Shown one piece after another: positions 18,620 through 27,159 of a stretch of 64,000 nt of DNA. The stretch spans positions 682,001-746,000 of the forward strand of contig CBDAOU010000001.1 in NCBI GenBank assembly GCA_965198185.1. Direction: 5' to 3'. The notes under the pieces were generated by a model, which saw only the letters and a list, made by a program, of their open reading frames with translations, was not told where the DNA came from and searched no databases. Each line of letters opens with the position of its first letter. Positions within the stretch are counted from its first letter, which is position 1. Source of the DNA: JAJECS01 sp965198185. Lineage in GTDB: Bacteria > Chloroflexota > UBA11872. The translations under genes were made by a program, and so were the position numbers.

Positions 18620-19729
18620 TTAGCCGCCCTCCTTGGGTGCCACCCGTTCGGCTGCGCGTTGCAGCTTCGCCTGTACGTCCGGATGCAGCGCATAGCGCGT
18701 GTTGCGTCCCTTGCCCGTCCGCACGGCCGCGCCGCACTCGACCATGTGCGTCAGGTCCGCGTAGGCCGAGGATGCGGACGCGCCGATCAGGCGCGCGTAC
18801 ATGGAGCTGGACACGGAGCCCGTGTCGATGATGTAGGTCAGGCCCAGCGTCTGCCGCTCGTTCAGACGTGTGCCGAACTCGTCCCGCCACGCGTCCTGAC
18901 GCCCCTTGAAAGCCACGACGAACTCGTCGAGCTTCGTGGCGGCCGTGCTCAGGGCGTCGGTGTGGAACCCGGCGAATGGCGTCCCATCGACCGCCGCTTG
19001 GAAGTCCAGACCGTGCGTGTCGCGAAGTGCCTGGTAGTAGCGATCGCGGTCGCGCCAGATCACCACATTCAGCGCCAACATGCCCTCGGCCGACCATCCC
19101 GCCTGGTGCAGGATCATGTCGGCGAGGAGACGGGCCGTCCGGCCGTTCCCCTCCTCGAACGGGTGGATCGAGACCAGGCCAGCGTGCGCCAGCGCCGCGA
19201 TGATCGGCGGGGGGTAGCTTTCCTCGGCCGTCCATTGCTGGATGTGGGTCACCAATTCGTCCATCAGGTCCGGGACCCAAGTCGGTGGCGGCGGGCGGTA
19301 GCGAATCTCGCGCGACTCCGCGTCCACGATCAGGCTGGGTCCCGTGCGGTACTGCCCACGGCGCCCTGACATCTCATCCGGCAAGCCCTTGAGGATCAGC
19401 GAGTTCATGGCGCGCAGCAGTCCCTGGTCGATCCCCACCGTGGCGTCCGCCGCCAGTTGCTCCATCAGCCCATACGCGTCCAGCAGGTTCGTCAGCTCGC
19501 GCTCCTCGGGACGGACCGGATCGGCCTCGCCCGAAAACACGACCCGGGCCTCTTCGTAGCCGAGGGGGTTGCCCTCCACCTTCGCCGAGGCGAGCGTGCT
19601 CAAGTAGCGCGCGCGCTCGCGGAAATAGGGCTCGAAGCCGCCAGGGATCAGGGTGCGGACCTCGTAGAGTCGCCGGAACAGAGAATCGGTGTCGATATCG
19701 CCGACATCCGCGGCTAACGTAAGTTCCAT
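18620..19729 (-). CDS. Fic-domain AMP transferase with C-terminal winged-helix region
   Basis: A 369-aa protein from ATG 19729; the reading frame extends upstream through the operator, so this start is preferred. The N-terminal part holds the inhibitory-helix motif SAKVEGN (S-x3-E-G), placing it with auto-inhibited Fic proteins. The catalytic loop HPFEEGNGRTAR is canonical, including His, Asn and both Arg. The C-terminal part (LTYIIDTGSVSSSMYARLIG, AYADLTHMVECGAAVRTG) looks like a winged helix that could bind DNA. Fic enzymes AMPylate target hydroxyls and can be reversed by the glutamate. A cluster of AAGGGA repeats upstream suggests self-regulation. Confidence 0.9.
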   Translation of the reverse strand: MELTLAADVGDIDTDSLFRRLYEVRTLIPGGFEPYFRERARYLSTLASAKVEGNPLGYEEARVVFSGEADPVRPEERELTNLLDAYGLMEQLAADATVGIDQGLLRAMNSLILKGLPDEMSGRRGQYRTGPSLIVDAESREIRYRPPPPTWVPDLMDELVTHIQQWTAEESYPPPIIAALAHAGLVSIHPFEEGNGRTARLLADMILHQAGWSAEGMLALNVVIWRDRDRYYQALRDTHGLDFQAAVDGTPFAGFHTDALSTAATKLDEFVVAFKGRQDAWRDEFGTRLNERQTLGLTYIIDTGSVSSSMYARLIGASASSAYADLTHMVECGAAVRTGKGRNTRYALHPDVQAKLQRAAERVAPKEGG

Positions 19730-19741
19730 GCCTATCGCCAA

Positions 19742-19833
19742 TAGACTAGTCCCTTGCGATACGAGCATAATGCGATGAACCCCACTGGTCAAGGGAATAA
19801 TCCCTTGGACCAACGTGATATTCCCTTAGACTA
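19742..19833 (-). promoter_or_regulatory. repeated AAGGGA palindromes upstream of the Fic gene
   Basis: At 19787-19811 a near-perfect palindrome has the core AAGGGAATAATCCCTT with GGTC/GACC flanks. Half sites recur at 19748-19757 (AGTCCCTTGC) and 19821-19831 (TTCCCTTAGAC). The region is AT-rich compared with its surroundings and lies just upstream of the Fic start. An operator read by the Fic protein's own winged helix is inferred. Confidence 0.6.
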
Positions 19834-19868
19834 AGCCGCCCAATCACGGGCCCGCCGCAGCCGGATGT

Positions 19869-21324
19869 CTACCAAAACTGCTTCGGCGCGCGGGTGAAGT
19901 TGATCTGGGCGCCGGCGGCGCGGACGTCGGCCTCGCCGCCGCTGCGCTCCACCAGCCGGCGCTGGGCCGCCTTGGCCTCGGCCTCGATTGCCTCGGGATC
20001 GACGATCGTACGCAACCGCGCCTCGAACCGCCGCAGTTGAGCGGCGTATGCCGGATCGTCCGCGAGGTCGCGGCGTTCCTCCGGGTCGTTCACCAGGTCG
20101 AAAAGCTGCGGCGCGAAGCCGTGGTAGTGCACATATTTCCAGCGCTCGTCGCGCAGCATGAACGCGCCCGACACCGAACCGCTCGCGTGATACTCGGCGA
20201 AGGTCGTGCGCGACGCTGGACCTTCGCCGCGCACTAACGGCCAGAGCGACGTGCCGGGCAGATCCGCGTCGGCGGATTCCAGCGGCACGCCGACGCCCTC
20301 GCAAATCGTAGGAAAGGCGTCGACCAGCGAGACGCTCACGTCGCGCACCGCGCCCGTTGGCACGTCGGGTCCGGCCAGGATCAGCGGCACGGCCACGGCG
20401 CTGTCGTACATCACGCTCTTGCCCCAAAGCCCGTAGTCGCCCAGCGTCTCGCCGTGGTCGCTGGTGTAGATGACGCGCGTTCGATCGGCCAGCCCGCACG
20501 CGTCCAGCGCGCCCAACACGCGCCCGATCTGCCGGTCCAGGAAGGTGCACATGCCCAGGTAGGCGGCGATCGCGCGGCGCGTGGGCTCCTCGCCGGGGAA
20601 CTCCTCGCGGGTTTGCACCCGCGCCTCGCGGAAGGCCGACACGTGCGGGTGGTCGGGCCAGTCGTCGGGCTGCCACTGGATCGGCAGCGGCACCTCGTCC
20701 AGCGGGTAGTGCGCAAAATCGGCCGGGGGCGCGATCAGCGGAAAGTGTGGCAGCGTGAAGGAGACGAAAAGACACCACGGCTCGGTGTGCTGCGTGGCCT
20801 CATCCCGCAGCCAGGCGCAGGCCTCGTTGCCGATTGCGGCGTCATAGCGCAGATACTCCGAGTCGCCCGGGCCGGCCGTATGGATGTTCTCCAACTGGTG
20901 ACGCGCGGGCGGGATGTCCCAGCGGATCGAGCCGAACACGTCGCCGCGCTCATACATCACGTGCATGGGAATGCGCTGGTCCGGCAGGCCGATATCGTCG
21001 CGCGTGTTGCGGTAGTGCAGCTTGCCGACGGTGGTGGCCTGGCGGCCACGAGCCACCAGGCGGTGGCCCCAGCTGGGCGCGGCGTGGCCGGTGTAGGGCA
21101 TGGCGTTATCCCAGGCGCCAACCTGGTGGCCGATAGCGCCCGGTGAGGAAGCTCGCCCGCGACGGCACGCAGATGGGGATGTTGCAGGAGGCGTTGGTGA
21201 AGCGCGTGCCGCGGGCCGCCAGGGCGTCGAGGTGCGGCGTCTGCACCAGCGGATGCCCGGCGCAGCCCAACACCCGCGCGTTGTGCTCGTCGGACATGAT
21301 GACGAGCAGGTTCAGCGGTTGCAT
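19869..21324 (-). pseudogene. type I sulfatase with single-base frameshift
   Basis: The N-terminus (MQPLNLLVIMSDEHNARVLG from ATG 21324) contains the metal-binding start and the sulfatase signature CVPSRASFLTGRY, with Cys as the residue converted to formylglycine. Near 21130 one extra C shifts the frame. The expected continuation HQVGAWDNAMPYTGHAAPSW runs on in the next frame to 19869, with VGKLHYRN, TSDHGETLGDYGLWGK (second metal site) and a C-terminal ERWKYVHYHG. Total length 1456 nt, one base over a codon multiple. No signal peptide is seen. With the base removed it would be a complete alkaline phosphatase-superfamily sulfatase of about 484 aa acting on sulfated glycans. Confidence 0.85.
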
Positions 21325-21411
21325 CGGTGCTCGACAGACCCGCTGGCTAGCGGCCTGCCCAGGCTCGGCCACCCGCGAGAAGCCGGACCGCTAGATCCAA
21401 GACGTGCACGA

Positions 21412-21669
21412 CTACGGACGGCCGTCGTCGCGCAGCTTCCGCAGTGTTGCCTCACTGAGATCGAGCGATCTGACAGCCACATGCCGGCGGCGAATCCGCT
21501 CCAGCAACGCCGCCACGTCACCGGCCCCAGGGCGGACGGCAACTGTCGAGCGCGCCGCGATTTCTCCGATCAGGTTGCGACACTTGCGTGCCGCCGTCTT
21601 CAGCTTGTCGTGCACCTTGCCGGGAATCCTCACGCAGCGTCGCTTGCCGCATGGCGGCTCAGTCGTCAT
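21412..21669 (-). CDS. small basic hypothetical protein
   Basis: An 85-aa frame from ATG 21669, rich in Arg and Lys (RIPGKVHDKLKTAARKCRN) and ending SEATLRKLRDDGRP. It lies 87 bp upstream of the sulfatase on the same strand. No family or clear ribosome binding site is seen. The predicted helices would suit a small DNA-binding or antitoxin-like protein, but a chance frame in GC-rich DNA is possible. Confidence 0.35.
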   Translation of the reverse strand: MTTEPPCGKRRCVRIPGKVHDKLKTAARKCRNLIGEIAARSTVAVRPGAGDVAALLERIRRRHVAVRSLDLSEATLRKLRDDGRP

Positions 21670-21777
21670 CCATATCGGAACGGCATCATATCGGCATCTC
21701 TCGCCGGCCGCGTTGCCGGGACGACCGACGTCCTCGGGCCGATGACACGCGCCCTTGCTCGCGGCCGCCTCGGGTAG

Positions 21778-21797
21778 GGACGGTTCGCGAACCGTCC
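21778..21797. repeat. GGTTCGCGAACC palindrome, copy 1
   Basis: GGACGGTTCGCGAACCGTCC is a perfect 20-bp palindrome in the setting GGGTA-GG...CCTTCC. Related copies lie at 23213-23234, 32304-32324 and 51685-51700, all intergenic. Confidence 0.8.
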
Positions 21798-21819
21798 TTC
21801 CGGGCTCGTTACACGCATT

Positions 21820-21841
21820 CCCACGCTGCGCGCAGCGTGGG
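21820..21841. repeat. CTGCGCGCAG palindrome, copy 1
   Basis: A perfect 22-bp palindrome with core CGCTGCGCGCAGCG and CCCA/TGGG ends, followed by CCACCGG. Relatives are at 39846-39867, 39887-39908 and 46366-46387. Confidence 0.8.
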
Positions 21842-21904
21842 CCACCGGACCGTGCGCCACCGGTACGAGCTCGCGCACTGGGTCCACCGCAGTATGTACT
21901 CCAC

Positions 21905-21933
21905 TTGCATACGTTACTAAAGTAATGTAGAGT
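21905..21933 (+). promoter_or_regulatory. promoter-like sequence with palindrome upstream of the capsid segment
   Basis: TTGCAT (21905-21910) and TAGAGT (21928-21933) are 17 nt apart. The inverted repeat CGTTAC-TAAA-GTAATG at 21912-21927 fills the spacer and matches the one at 9935-9950. Local base composition is clearly more AT-rich than the flanks. It would drive the capsid gene 370 nt downstream. Confidence 0.55.
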
Positions 21934-22305
21934 TCCTCATGTAAGCACGCACGGGGATTCGCCCAGGGGCTCCGGACCCGGAGCCGCGCGGGTGGGTCCC
22001 GTGGGTGTGCGCCACGGTCGACGCCCGGTGCGGCCGGGCCGGCCCGCAGGCGGCGGACGCGCCTCAGAAGGCGGATGGACGCCCGTGCGGACCGGCGCCG
22101 GCGCGCCGGCGTCCCGATCGACGGGCGCCGCATGCTTCCGCGCGGCTGGAAGGCGGCGGGCTGGCGGCATCGCCGGCAGGAGTCCGGTCCGGTGCCCCGG
22201 CCCCCGCCTTCGGGACGCCCCGCTTCGTCGGGGTTGTCTCCCGCACCCGCGCGGCGAGCCTTCATCACTCCCACGACGCCCGCTTGGGGCGTGAAAGGAG
22301 AGTCC
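21934..22305. other. very GC-rich leader before the capsid gene, no gene seen
   Basis: About 370 nt between the promoter-like element and the capsid RBS. Several open frames cross it in all phases but none has a recognisable product; one runs in frame into the capsid without a convincing RBS. Small hairpins such as GCCCCGCTTCGTCGGGGT near 22220 are present. A structured leader or a decayed scaffold/protease gene are both possible. Confidence 0.4.
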
Positions 22306-23160
22306 ATGGCGATTACGACGGGCGCCTCGATTGGGGACGTCGTCGACACGGTGATCGCCGAAGCGCGCCGGACCCAGATGCATCGCACGGTGATGGAGCC
22401 GCTGGTGCGCACCTACCGCGTGAGCCGCGGCGCCGGCGACACGCTCGAGATTCCGAAGTTCGGCACCGTCGCGGCGGGCGCCCTCACCGAGGGCGTGGAC
22501 ATGACGAACCCGCAAACGCTGGCGACCACCAAGGTCACGATCACGCCGGCCGAGGTTGGCGCGCAGATCGTGATTACCGACCGGGCGCTGCGCACGGCGC
22601 GGGAGGACATGGCGCGCGCCGCTGGCCGCGTGCTCGGCGACGCCGTGGCCAAGAAGCTCGACGCGGACCTGCTGGGTCTCCTCGACGGCTTCGGCACGTC
22701 GTTGGGCGGAGCCGGCGAGTCCATCACCATGGGGCACTTGCGCGCCGCGGTGTCGCGGCTGCACGGGGCCGCCGAGCCGGCGCCCATGCCCTACTACGCG
22801 GTGCTGCATCCCTACCAGGCGCATGACCTGGCGGCGGACCTCGCGCCCGTCGGCACCTATCCGGTGCCCAGCGGCATTTCGCAGACGGTGCTCGAAAACC
22901 ACTGGGTCGGGCGGGCCTTTGGGGTCGATCTGTTCCAAGCCGGCAATTTGTCGGTGGATGCCGACGACGACGCCAAGGGCGGCGTGTTCTCGCGCGAGGC
23001 GCTGGCCCTGGTGATCTTCAAGGACTGGGCCGTGGAGCGTGAGCGCGACGCCTCGCTGCGCGCCTGGGAGCTCAACGTCGTGGCCGATTACGGCTATGCC
23101 GAGTACCAGGACGCTTGGGGCGTGGAGATGTACTTCGACGCCGCGGCGCCCACCAGCTAG
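22306..23160 (+). CDS. phage major capsid protein
   Basis: A 284-aa protein from ATG 22306 with AAAGGAGA in front. The frame extends upstream, but the RBS fixes this start. The N-terminal helix (VDTVIAEARRTQMHRTVMEP) leads to beta-rich stretches (GDTLEIPKFGTVAAGALTEG, TKVTITPAEVGAQIVITDRA), then LHPYQAHDLAADLAPVG, and a final GVEMYFDAA. This pattern is seen in HK97-fold coat proteins annotated as N4-gp56 or P22-like major capsids. No separate protease or scaffold gene is seen. It is followed by two GC hairpins, which may set its high expression apart from the genes behind. Confidence 0.78.
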   Translation: MAITTGASIGDVVDTVIAEARRTQMHRTVMEPLVRTYRVSRGAGDTLEIPKFGTVAAGALTEGVDMTNPQTLATTKVTITPAEVGAQIVITDRALRTAREDMARAAGRVLGDAVAKKLDADLLGLLDGFGTSLGGAGESITMGHLRAAVSRLHGAAEPAPMPYYAVLHPYQAHDLAADLAPVGTYPVPSGISQTVLENHWVGRAFGVDLFQAGNLSVDADDDAKGGVFSREALALVIFKDWAVERERDASLRAWELNVVADYGYAEYQDAWGVEMYFDAAAPTS

Positions 23161-23212
23161 GCGACGGGAGCCGCGGCCGAGATCGCATGCAACGAATTCG
23201 GCGCGGTGTCTG

Positions 23213-23234
23213 GGGGCGGTTCGCGAGCCGCCCC
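23213..23234. repeat. GGTTCGCGAACC-type palindrome, copy 2
   Basis: GGGGCGGTTCGCGAGCCGCC followed by CC: an imperfect copy of the dispersed palindrome family, lying after the capsid gene. It may double as a transcription barrier. Confidence 0.65.
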
Positions 23235-23269
23235 GACCCGGCGGGCCCGATCCCGCCGCGGTCCGCAAC

Positions 23270-23294
23270 GGGGGCGGCCGCTACGGCCGCCCCC
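23270..23294 (+). terminator. strong GC hairpin after the capsid gene
   Basis: GGGGGCGGCCG and CGGCCGCCCCC pair perfectly over 11 bp around the 3-nt loop CTA. There is no T-run. It sits between the capsid and the next small gene and probably reduces read-through or protects the capsid mRNA 3' end. Confidence 0.6.
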
Positions 23295-23357
23295 ACCGGG
23301 CGGCAAGGCATGACAACGACCGGCGCTGGACGGCGCCGGAGATGAAGGGACGTGTGA

Positions 23358-23585
23358 ATGTCTGGTCCGATCATCTGGATTCCACGAGAGCGTCGGGCGC
23401 GGCTGGTGCACCGGTTTCGAGGCGCGACGCCGCAGTCGCCGGTGGTGGTGGTGACCCCCGACGCGAGCGAGGCCGCCGAAGCGGCCGAGGCGGTGCTCGA
23501 ACGGCAGCGGCGGCGCCTGGCGGACCGCGGCAGCGCCTTCAGCGAGCGACTCGACGCGCAGCGGCCGCAATGGCGCGACGCCTGA
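23358..23585 (+). CDS. small phage-segment protein of unknown function
   Basis: A 75-aa protein from ATG 23358 with GAAGGGA upstream. It starts MSGPIIWIPRERRARLVHRF and ends in a charged helix (AEAVLERQRRRLADRG). Its place directly after the capsid suits a head decoration or completion protein, but nothing in the sequence proves this. It ends 13 nt before the next start. Confidence 0.6.
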   Translation: MSGPIIWIPRERRARLVHRFRGATPQSPVVVVTPDASEAAEAAEAVLERQRRRLADRGSAFSERLDAQRPQWRDA

Positions 23586-23598
23586 TGGGCGGGTATTC

Positions 23599-24819
23599 GT
23601 GAGCGTCACGCGAGCGGCGCTGCGGCAGGCCGTTGCCGCGCGGATGATGCGCACGGCTGTGGGCCGGGCTGCCGGCGGGTCCACGGTGGCGCTGGCCGAC
23701 CCGGACCAGCTTCAGGATGCCGGAGCCGCCGACGAACTGTGGACCGGCAGCTGGCTGCACATCACCGCGGGCGCCAACGCCGGCGCGGTGCGGCGCGTGA
23801 CGGCCTACGACCCAGCGTCGGGGTCGGTGACGGTGAATCGACCCTTTGCGAATTCCATCGACGGGACTTCGGAGTACGAACTGCTGCGTCTGCTTTCGCC
23901 GGCGGAGCTGCACCAGGCCATCGATGACACGCTGGCGCGCTGCTGGCACCGGACGCTGAGCCCACTCACGTTGGTCGCCGACGGCGACATGGAGGCTGCG
24001 GGCACCGCGGTCTGGGAGGCCATCGGCGCCGCGGTGCGCAAGGTGGACGGCGGCCAGAGCCTCGCGGCGGGCGCCCGAGCGCTCGCGGTGGCCAACCGTG
24101 CCCCGCATGGGCACGCGCGTTCGGCGCCGGTGCCGGTCGCCGAAGGCCAGCAACTTTCGCTCGAGGCCGCCGTGGCGGCCGGCGCCGGGACCGCTGAGTG
24201 CGCGGTCCATAGCGTTGCGACGGACGCCGTGCTGGCGTCCACCACCACCGCGGGCCCTGGCTGGCAGGTTGTGCGGTTGCGCACCACGGTTCCCGCTGGG
24301 TGCTCGGCGGTCCAGGTCCGGCTGGGCGGGGTGGAGGCGGACGCCGCGACCACCTGGGACCGCGTGGCGCTGGCCACGCATGACCAGCGGCAGTTCCCCC
24401 TGCCGTCCTGGGTCACCCGGCAGCAGCAGGTCGTGGAGGTGTGGGAGCAACGCGGCGGCCCGCCGCGCGGCGAGCACCTGCGCGCGGTGGACTGGTGGCG
24501 GCTCACGCGCAGTCCGGTCGGGCACGGCTCGCCGTTTCGGCTCGAGGTTGGGCAAGCGCTCGGCGGCATGCTCGTCGTCGAGGCCCTGCGTCCCTACGAC
24601 GCCCTGGCCACCGACCAGAGCATCACGGATGTCCCGTCGGACTGGGTGGTGGCGGGGGCGCTGGCGCACGCCTATCGGCGCTTGCGCCGGGATGCCCCGG
24701 CGGCCGACGTGGAGCGCTACGCCGCGCTGCAGCAGGAGGCCGCGCACGAGTTTCAGCGGCTCTCGCGGATCTACCAGCCTCGGGCCGTGCGCCGGGTCCA
24801 ACTTGGGGAGCGGCTGTAG
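23599..24819 (+). CDS. large adaptor/neck-like phage protein
   Basis: A 406-aa protein from GTG 23599. The N-terminal 110 residues have a helix followed by a beta-rich part that ends in PAELHQAIDDTLARCWHR, reminiscent of head-tail connector or adaptor proteins. The middle (PLTLVADGDMEAAGTAVWEA to TWDRVALAT) has the look of a carbohydrate-binding beta-sandwich repeat: VADGDMEAAG...W..IG is a common start of such domains. The C-terminus is helical (VVAGALAHAYRRLRRDAP). It abuts the next gene (TAG-ATG). A role joining head and tail is inferred from position and fold impression. Confidence 0.55.
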   Translation: MSVTRAALRQAVAARMMRTAVGRAAGGSTVALADPDQLQDAGAADELWTGSWLHITAGANAGAVRRVTAYDPASGSVTVNRPFANSIDGTSEYELLRLLSPAELHQAIDDTLARCWHRTLSPLTLVADGDMEAAGTAVWEAIGAAVRKVDGGQSLAAGARALAVANRAPHGHARSAPVPVAEGQQLSLEAAVAAGAGTAECAVHSVATDAVLASTTTAGPGWQVVRLRTTVPAGCSAVQVRLGGVEADAATTWDRVALATHDQRQFPLPSWVTRQQQVVEVWEQRGGPPRGEHLRAVDWWRLTRSPVGHGSPFRLEVGQALGGMLVVEALRPYDALATDQSITDVPSDWVVAGALAHAYRRLRRDAPAADVERYAALQQEAAHEFQRLSRIYQPRAVRRVQLGERL

Positions 24820-27150
24820 ATGCCCGGATCACGGCGATCTCCCTTCCCCTATGACTGCGTGCTGCATGGGACGGGTCTGATGCTGGCCGACGACGGCGGG
24901 TTGGCGTGGCGCGAGCGTCGCTTGGAATCCCTGCCGCCGCCGATCTCGGCACCGGCCCGCGCCTACGCCCAGTTTCCGCCCGAGCATGAGGCCGCCTGGA
25001 CCACCGGCGACCTGACGGGCGGGTACGGCGCGAGCACCGCGCCCACGGAGGGCGGGCGGCAATACGCCCACGGCTTTGTCGACGCGCGCTTTCCCGGCCA
25101 GATCACGCTTCCACCTGCCGTGACCGTGACGCACACCGGTGCGAGCGGCACGGTGGGCGGACACTTCGAGCTCAACGGCGTCCACTACGCGCTGATCGGA
25201 TCGGCGGTCTACCAGTCGACCGACGGCGATCGCTGGACGCTCGCGCACCGCTTCGAGGCTGGCGTCGAAGCCCGCTCGGCGGCCGTGTTCCAGGGCGTGG
25301 CGGCAGCGCCCCACGCGTTCGTGGCGGTCGGCGGTGGGGCCGGTGACGGTCCGTATTGGACGTTCGACGGGGACGCCTGGACGTCGCATCCGGGTGAGTT
25401 GACCGCGCCCGCCACCGTGCTGGCGACGGCCGACGGCGGCTTGACCTACACCGACCAGACGGCGTCGGCCGAGGTTCGCCTGAGCGGCACGGCCGACAGC
25501 GGCGCTTGGCTGCTGGTGGGGGCCGACACGCCGTTCGTGGGCCTGTGGCTGGACCCGCGCCACAACATCAACCGGCGAGCCGCGGCGCTAACCGCCGAGT
25601 TCTGGACGGGCACCGCGTGGGGGTCCGTGAGCGATTTGTTCGACAGCACAAGTGTCGATTCCGCGACGCTGGCGCGCGCCGGCGAGGCCGTATTCGCGGA
25701 TCCGTCGTCGTGGCGTCCGTCGCGTGCTGCGGGCATCCAAGCCTTCTGGCTGCGGGTGTCGGTGACCGCCGCGCTGGATTCCGGTGCGCGGCTGCACACC
25801 ATCGACGTGCGCCAGCCGCGCAAGGCCGACGGGTTCCTGGTGGTTGGGCGTGAGCTGCTGCGGTCGTCGTCCGAGGGCGGCACGCCGCGGCTTTCGCGCT
25901 CGGCGGACGGCGGACCCGCCGCGACGTGGGCGCCGGGCGTGCGCATCGGCGACAGCGCTCAGCCGGTAACGAACCTCCTGTCGCTGGGCGACACGCCCTA
26001 CGCGGTCACGACCGACGGGCTGTTTCGCGTTGGACCATCCGGTGAGGCCTCACTCGAAGAGCCGTGGCGACGTCCGGCGGGGCCGCGCGGTCCGGACAAC
26101 GGCCGGGGCGCCGCCGTGTGGCGCGGGGCCCTTTGGCTGCCGCTGGCGGACGGCCTCAGTCGATTCGCTCCCGGCACGCTCGCGCCGGTTGGCCCCGAGA
26201 CGCTGGTGGACAACGACTCGCCGGTGCGCGGCCGCATCACGGCCTGCGCGGGCGACGCGTACTTCTTGTACGCCGCACTGCGCAGCGACCAGGGCATCAC
26301 GTACCTGATGTGCTACGACGCCGAGCGCGGCGCCTGGCATCCGCTGGCAGACCTGGGCGGGCGCGAATGCCGCTACATGTGGGTCTCGGATCTTCCCGGG
26401 CGGAACCCGCGGCTGCACTTCGGGCTGGACGGCGACATCGGCACGATCATCCTGCCACGGCACACTGCCAATCCGCTGCACGACGCGCAATGCCGCTTCG
26501 CCGCGTCGGGCGACCTGCGGCTGGGGCGCTTCCACGGCAGCCCCGCGGCCCGGCGCACCGCGTTCCTGGGACTGGGGCTCGACGGCGCGCGGCTGGGTCC
26601 GCAGGCCTATGTCGACGCCGCCTATCGGCTCGACGGCGCCGGCGCATATGAGCCGCTGGGTCGCTTCGCCACCGCCTCCGGCCAGCGGGTGGATTTCGGC
26701 TCCGCGGTGGCCGGCGCGTCGATCGACCTGCGTCTGCGTCTCACGTCGCAGAGCGACCGCGAAACGCCGGTGATTCGGGCGGTCACGCTGGCCTACGCGG
26801 CGCGCACCGGCTTCCGGCGGGTGTTCGACTTCCATGTGCGGCTCGCCGACCAGCTCCCGCTGCGGGATGGCGGCCGGGACCGCAAGACCGCGCGTGACAT
26901 CAAGCGCGCGCTCATGGCCGCGGCGGCCTCGGAGCTCCCGGTCGTGCTCGCCACCCCCGACGGCGAGGCGCTGGAAGTGCTGGTGCGCGAGGCCGAGGTC
27001 CGCGCGGCGGGCCGACCATTGACGTGGGCCATGCACATCTCCGCGACGGAATACCGGCCGACCGCCGCCCATGGCCGGCACCGCCGACTCGCCGCTTACC
27101 GCCACGACCACCTGGCGGCCTATACCCACGGCCAAACCGCCACGCTCTAA
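24820..27150 (+). CDS. large phage tail/receptor-binding protein with propeller-like repeats
   Basis: A 776-aa protein starting at the ATG right after the previous stop. It is almost entirely beta-rich. Repeated blocks of the form G-x-Y/F-x-x-x-D-G-x-x-W (GSAVYQSTDGDRWTLAHRF, YWTFDGDAWTSHPG, YAVTTDGLFRVGPSGE) point to a propeller or similar repeat fold. The last 130 residues differ (RRVFDFHVRLADQLPLRDGG, KTARDIKRALMAAAASELPV) and look like a particle-attachment domain. The gene is the longest of the segment and occupies the place of a tail spike or stopper. No tape-measure-like coiled region exists. Assignment is by context. Confidence 0.55.
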   Translation: MPGSRRSPFPYDCVLHGTGLMLADDGGLAWRERRLESLPPPISAPARAYAQFPPEHEAAWTTGDLTGGYGASTAPTEGGRQYAHGFVDARFPGQITLPPAVTVTHTGASGTVGGHFELNGVHYALIGSAVYQSTDGDRWTLAHRFEAGVEARSAAVFQGVAAAPHAFVAVGGGAGDGPYWTFDGDAWTSHPGELTAPATVLATADGGLTYTDQTASAEVRLSGTADSGAWLLVGADTPFVGLWLDPRHNINRRAAALTAEFWTGTAWGSVSDLFDSTSVDSATLARAGEAVFADPSSWRPSRAAGIQAFWLRVSVTAALDSGARLHTIDVRQPRKADGFLVVGRELLRSSSEGGTPRLSRSADGGPAATWAPGVRIGDSAQPVTNLLSLGDTPYAVTTDGLFRVGPSGEASLEEPWRRPAGPRGPDNGRGAAVWRGALWLPLADGLSRFAPGTLAPVGPETLVDNDSPVRGRITACAGDAYFLYAALRSDQGITYLMCYDAERGAWHPLADLGGRECRYMWVSDLPGRNPRLHFGLDGDIGTIILPRHTANPLHDAQCRFAASGDLRLGRFHGSPAARRTAFLGLGLDGARLGPQAYVDAAYRLDGAGAYEPLGRFATASGQRVDFGSAVAGASIDLRLRLTSQSDRETPVIRAVTLAYAARTGFRRVFDFHVRLADQLPLRDGGRDRKTARDIKRALMAAAASELPVVLATPDGEALEVLVREAEVRAAGRPLTWAMHISATEYRPTAAHGRHRRLAAYRHDHLAAYTHGQTATL

Positions 27151-27159
27151 GGAGGACGG

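Noticed and set aside
22005..22826. Long open frame overlapping the capsid start
   Set aside because: It is a different phase of the capsid gene, rich in Arg and Pro as expected of an out-of-frame reading of GC-rich DNA; the capsid frame has the RBS and the recognisable product.
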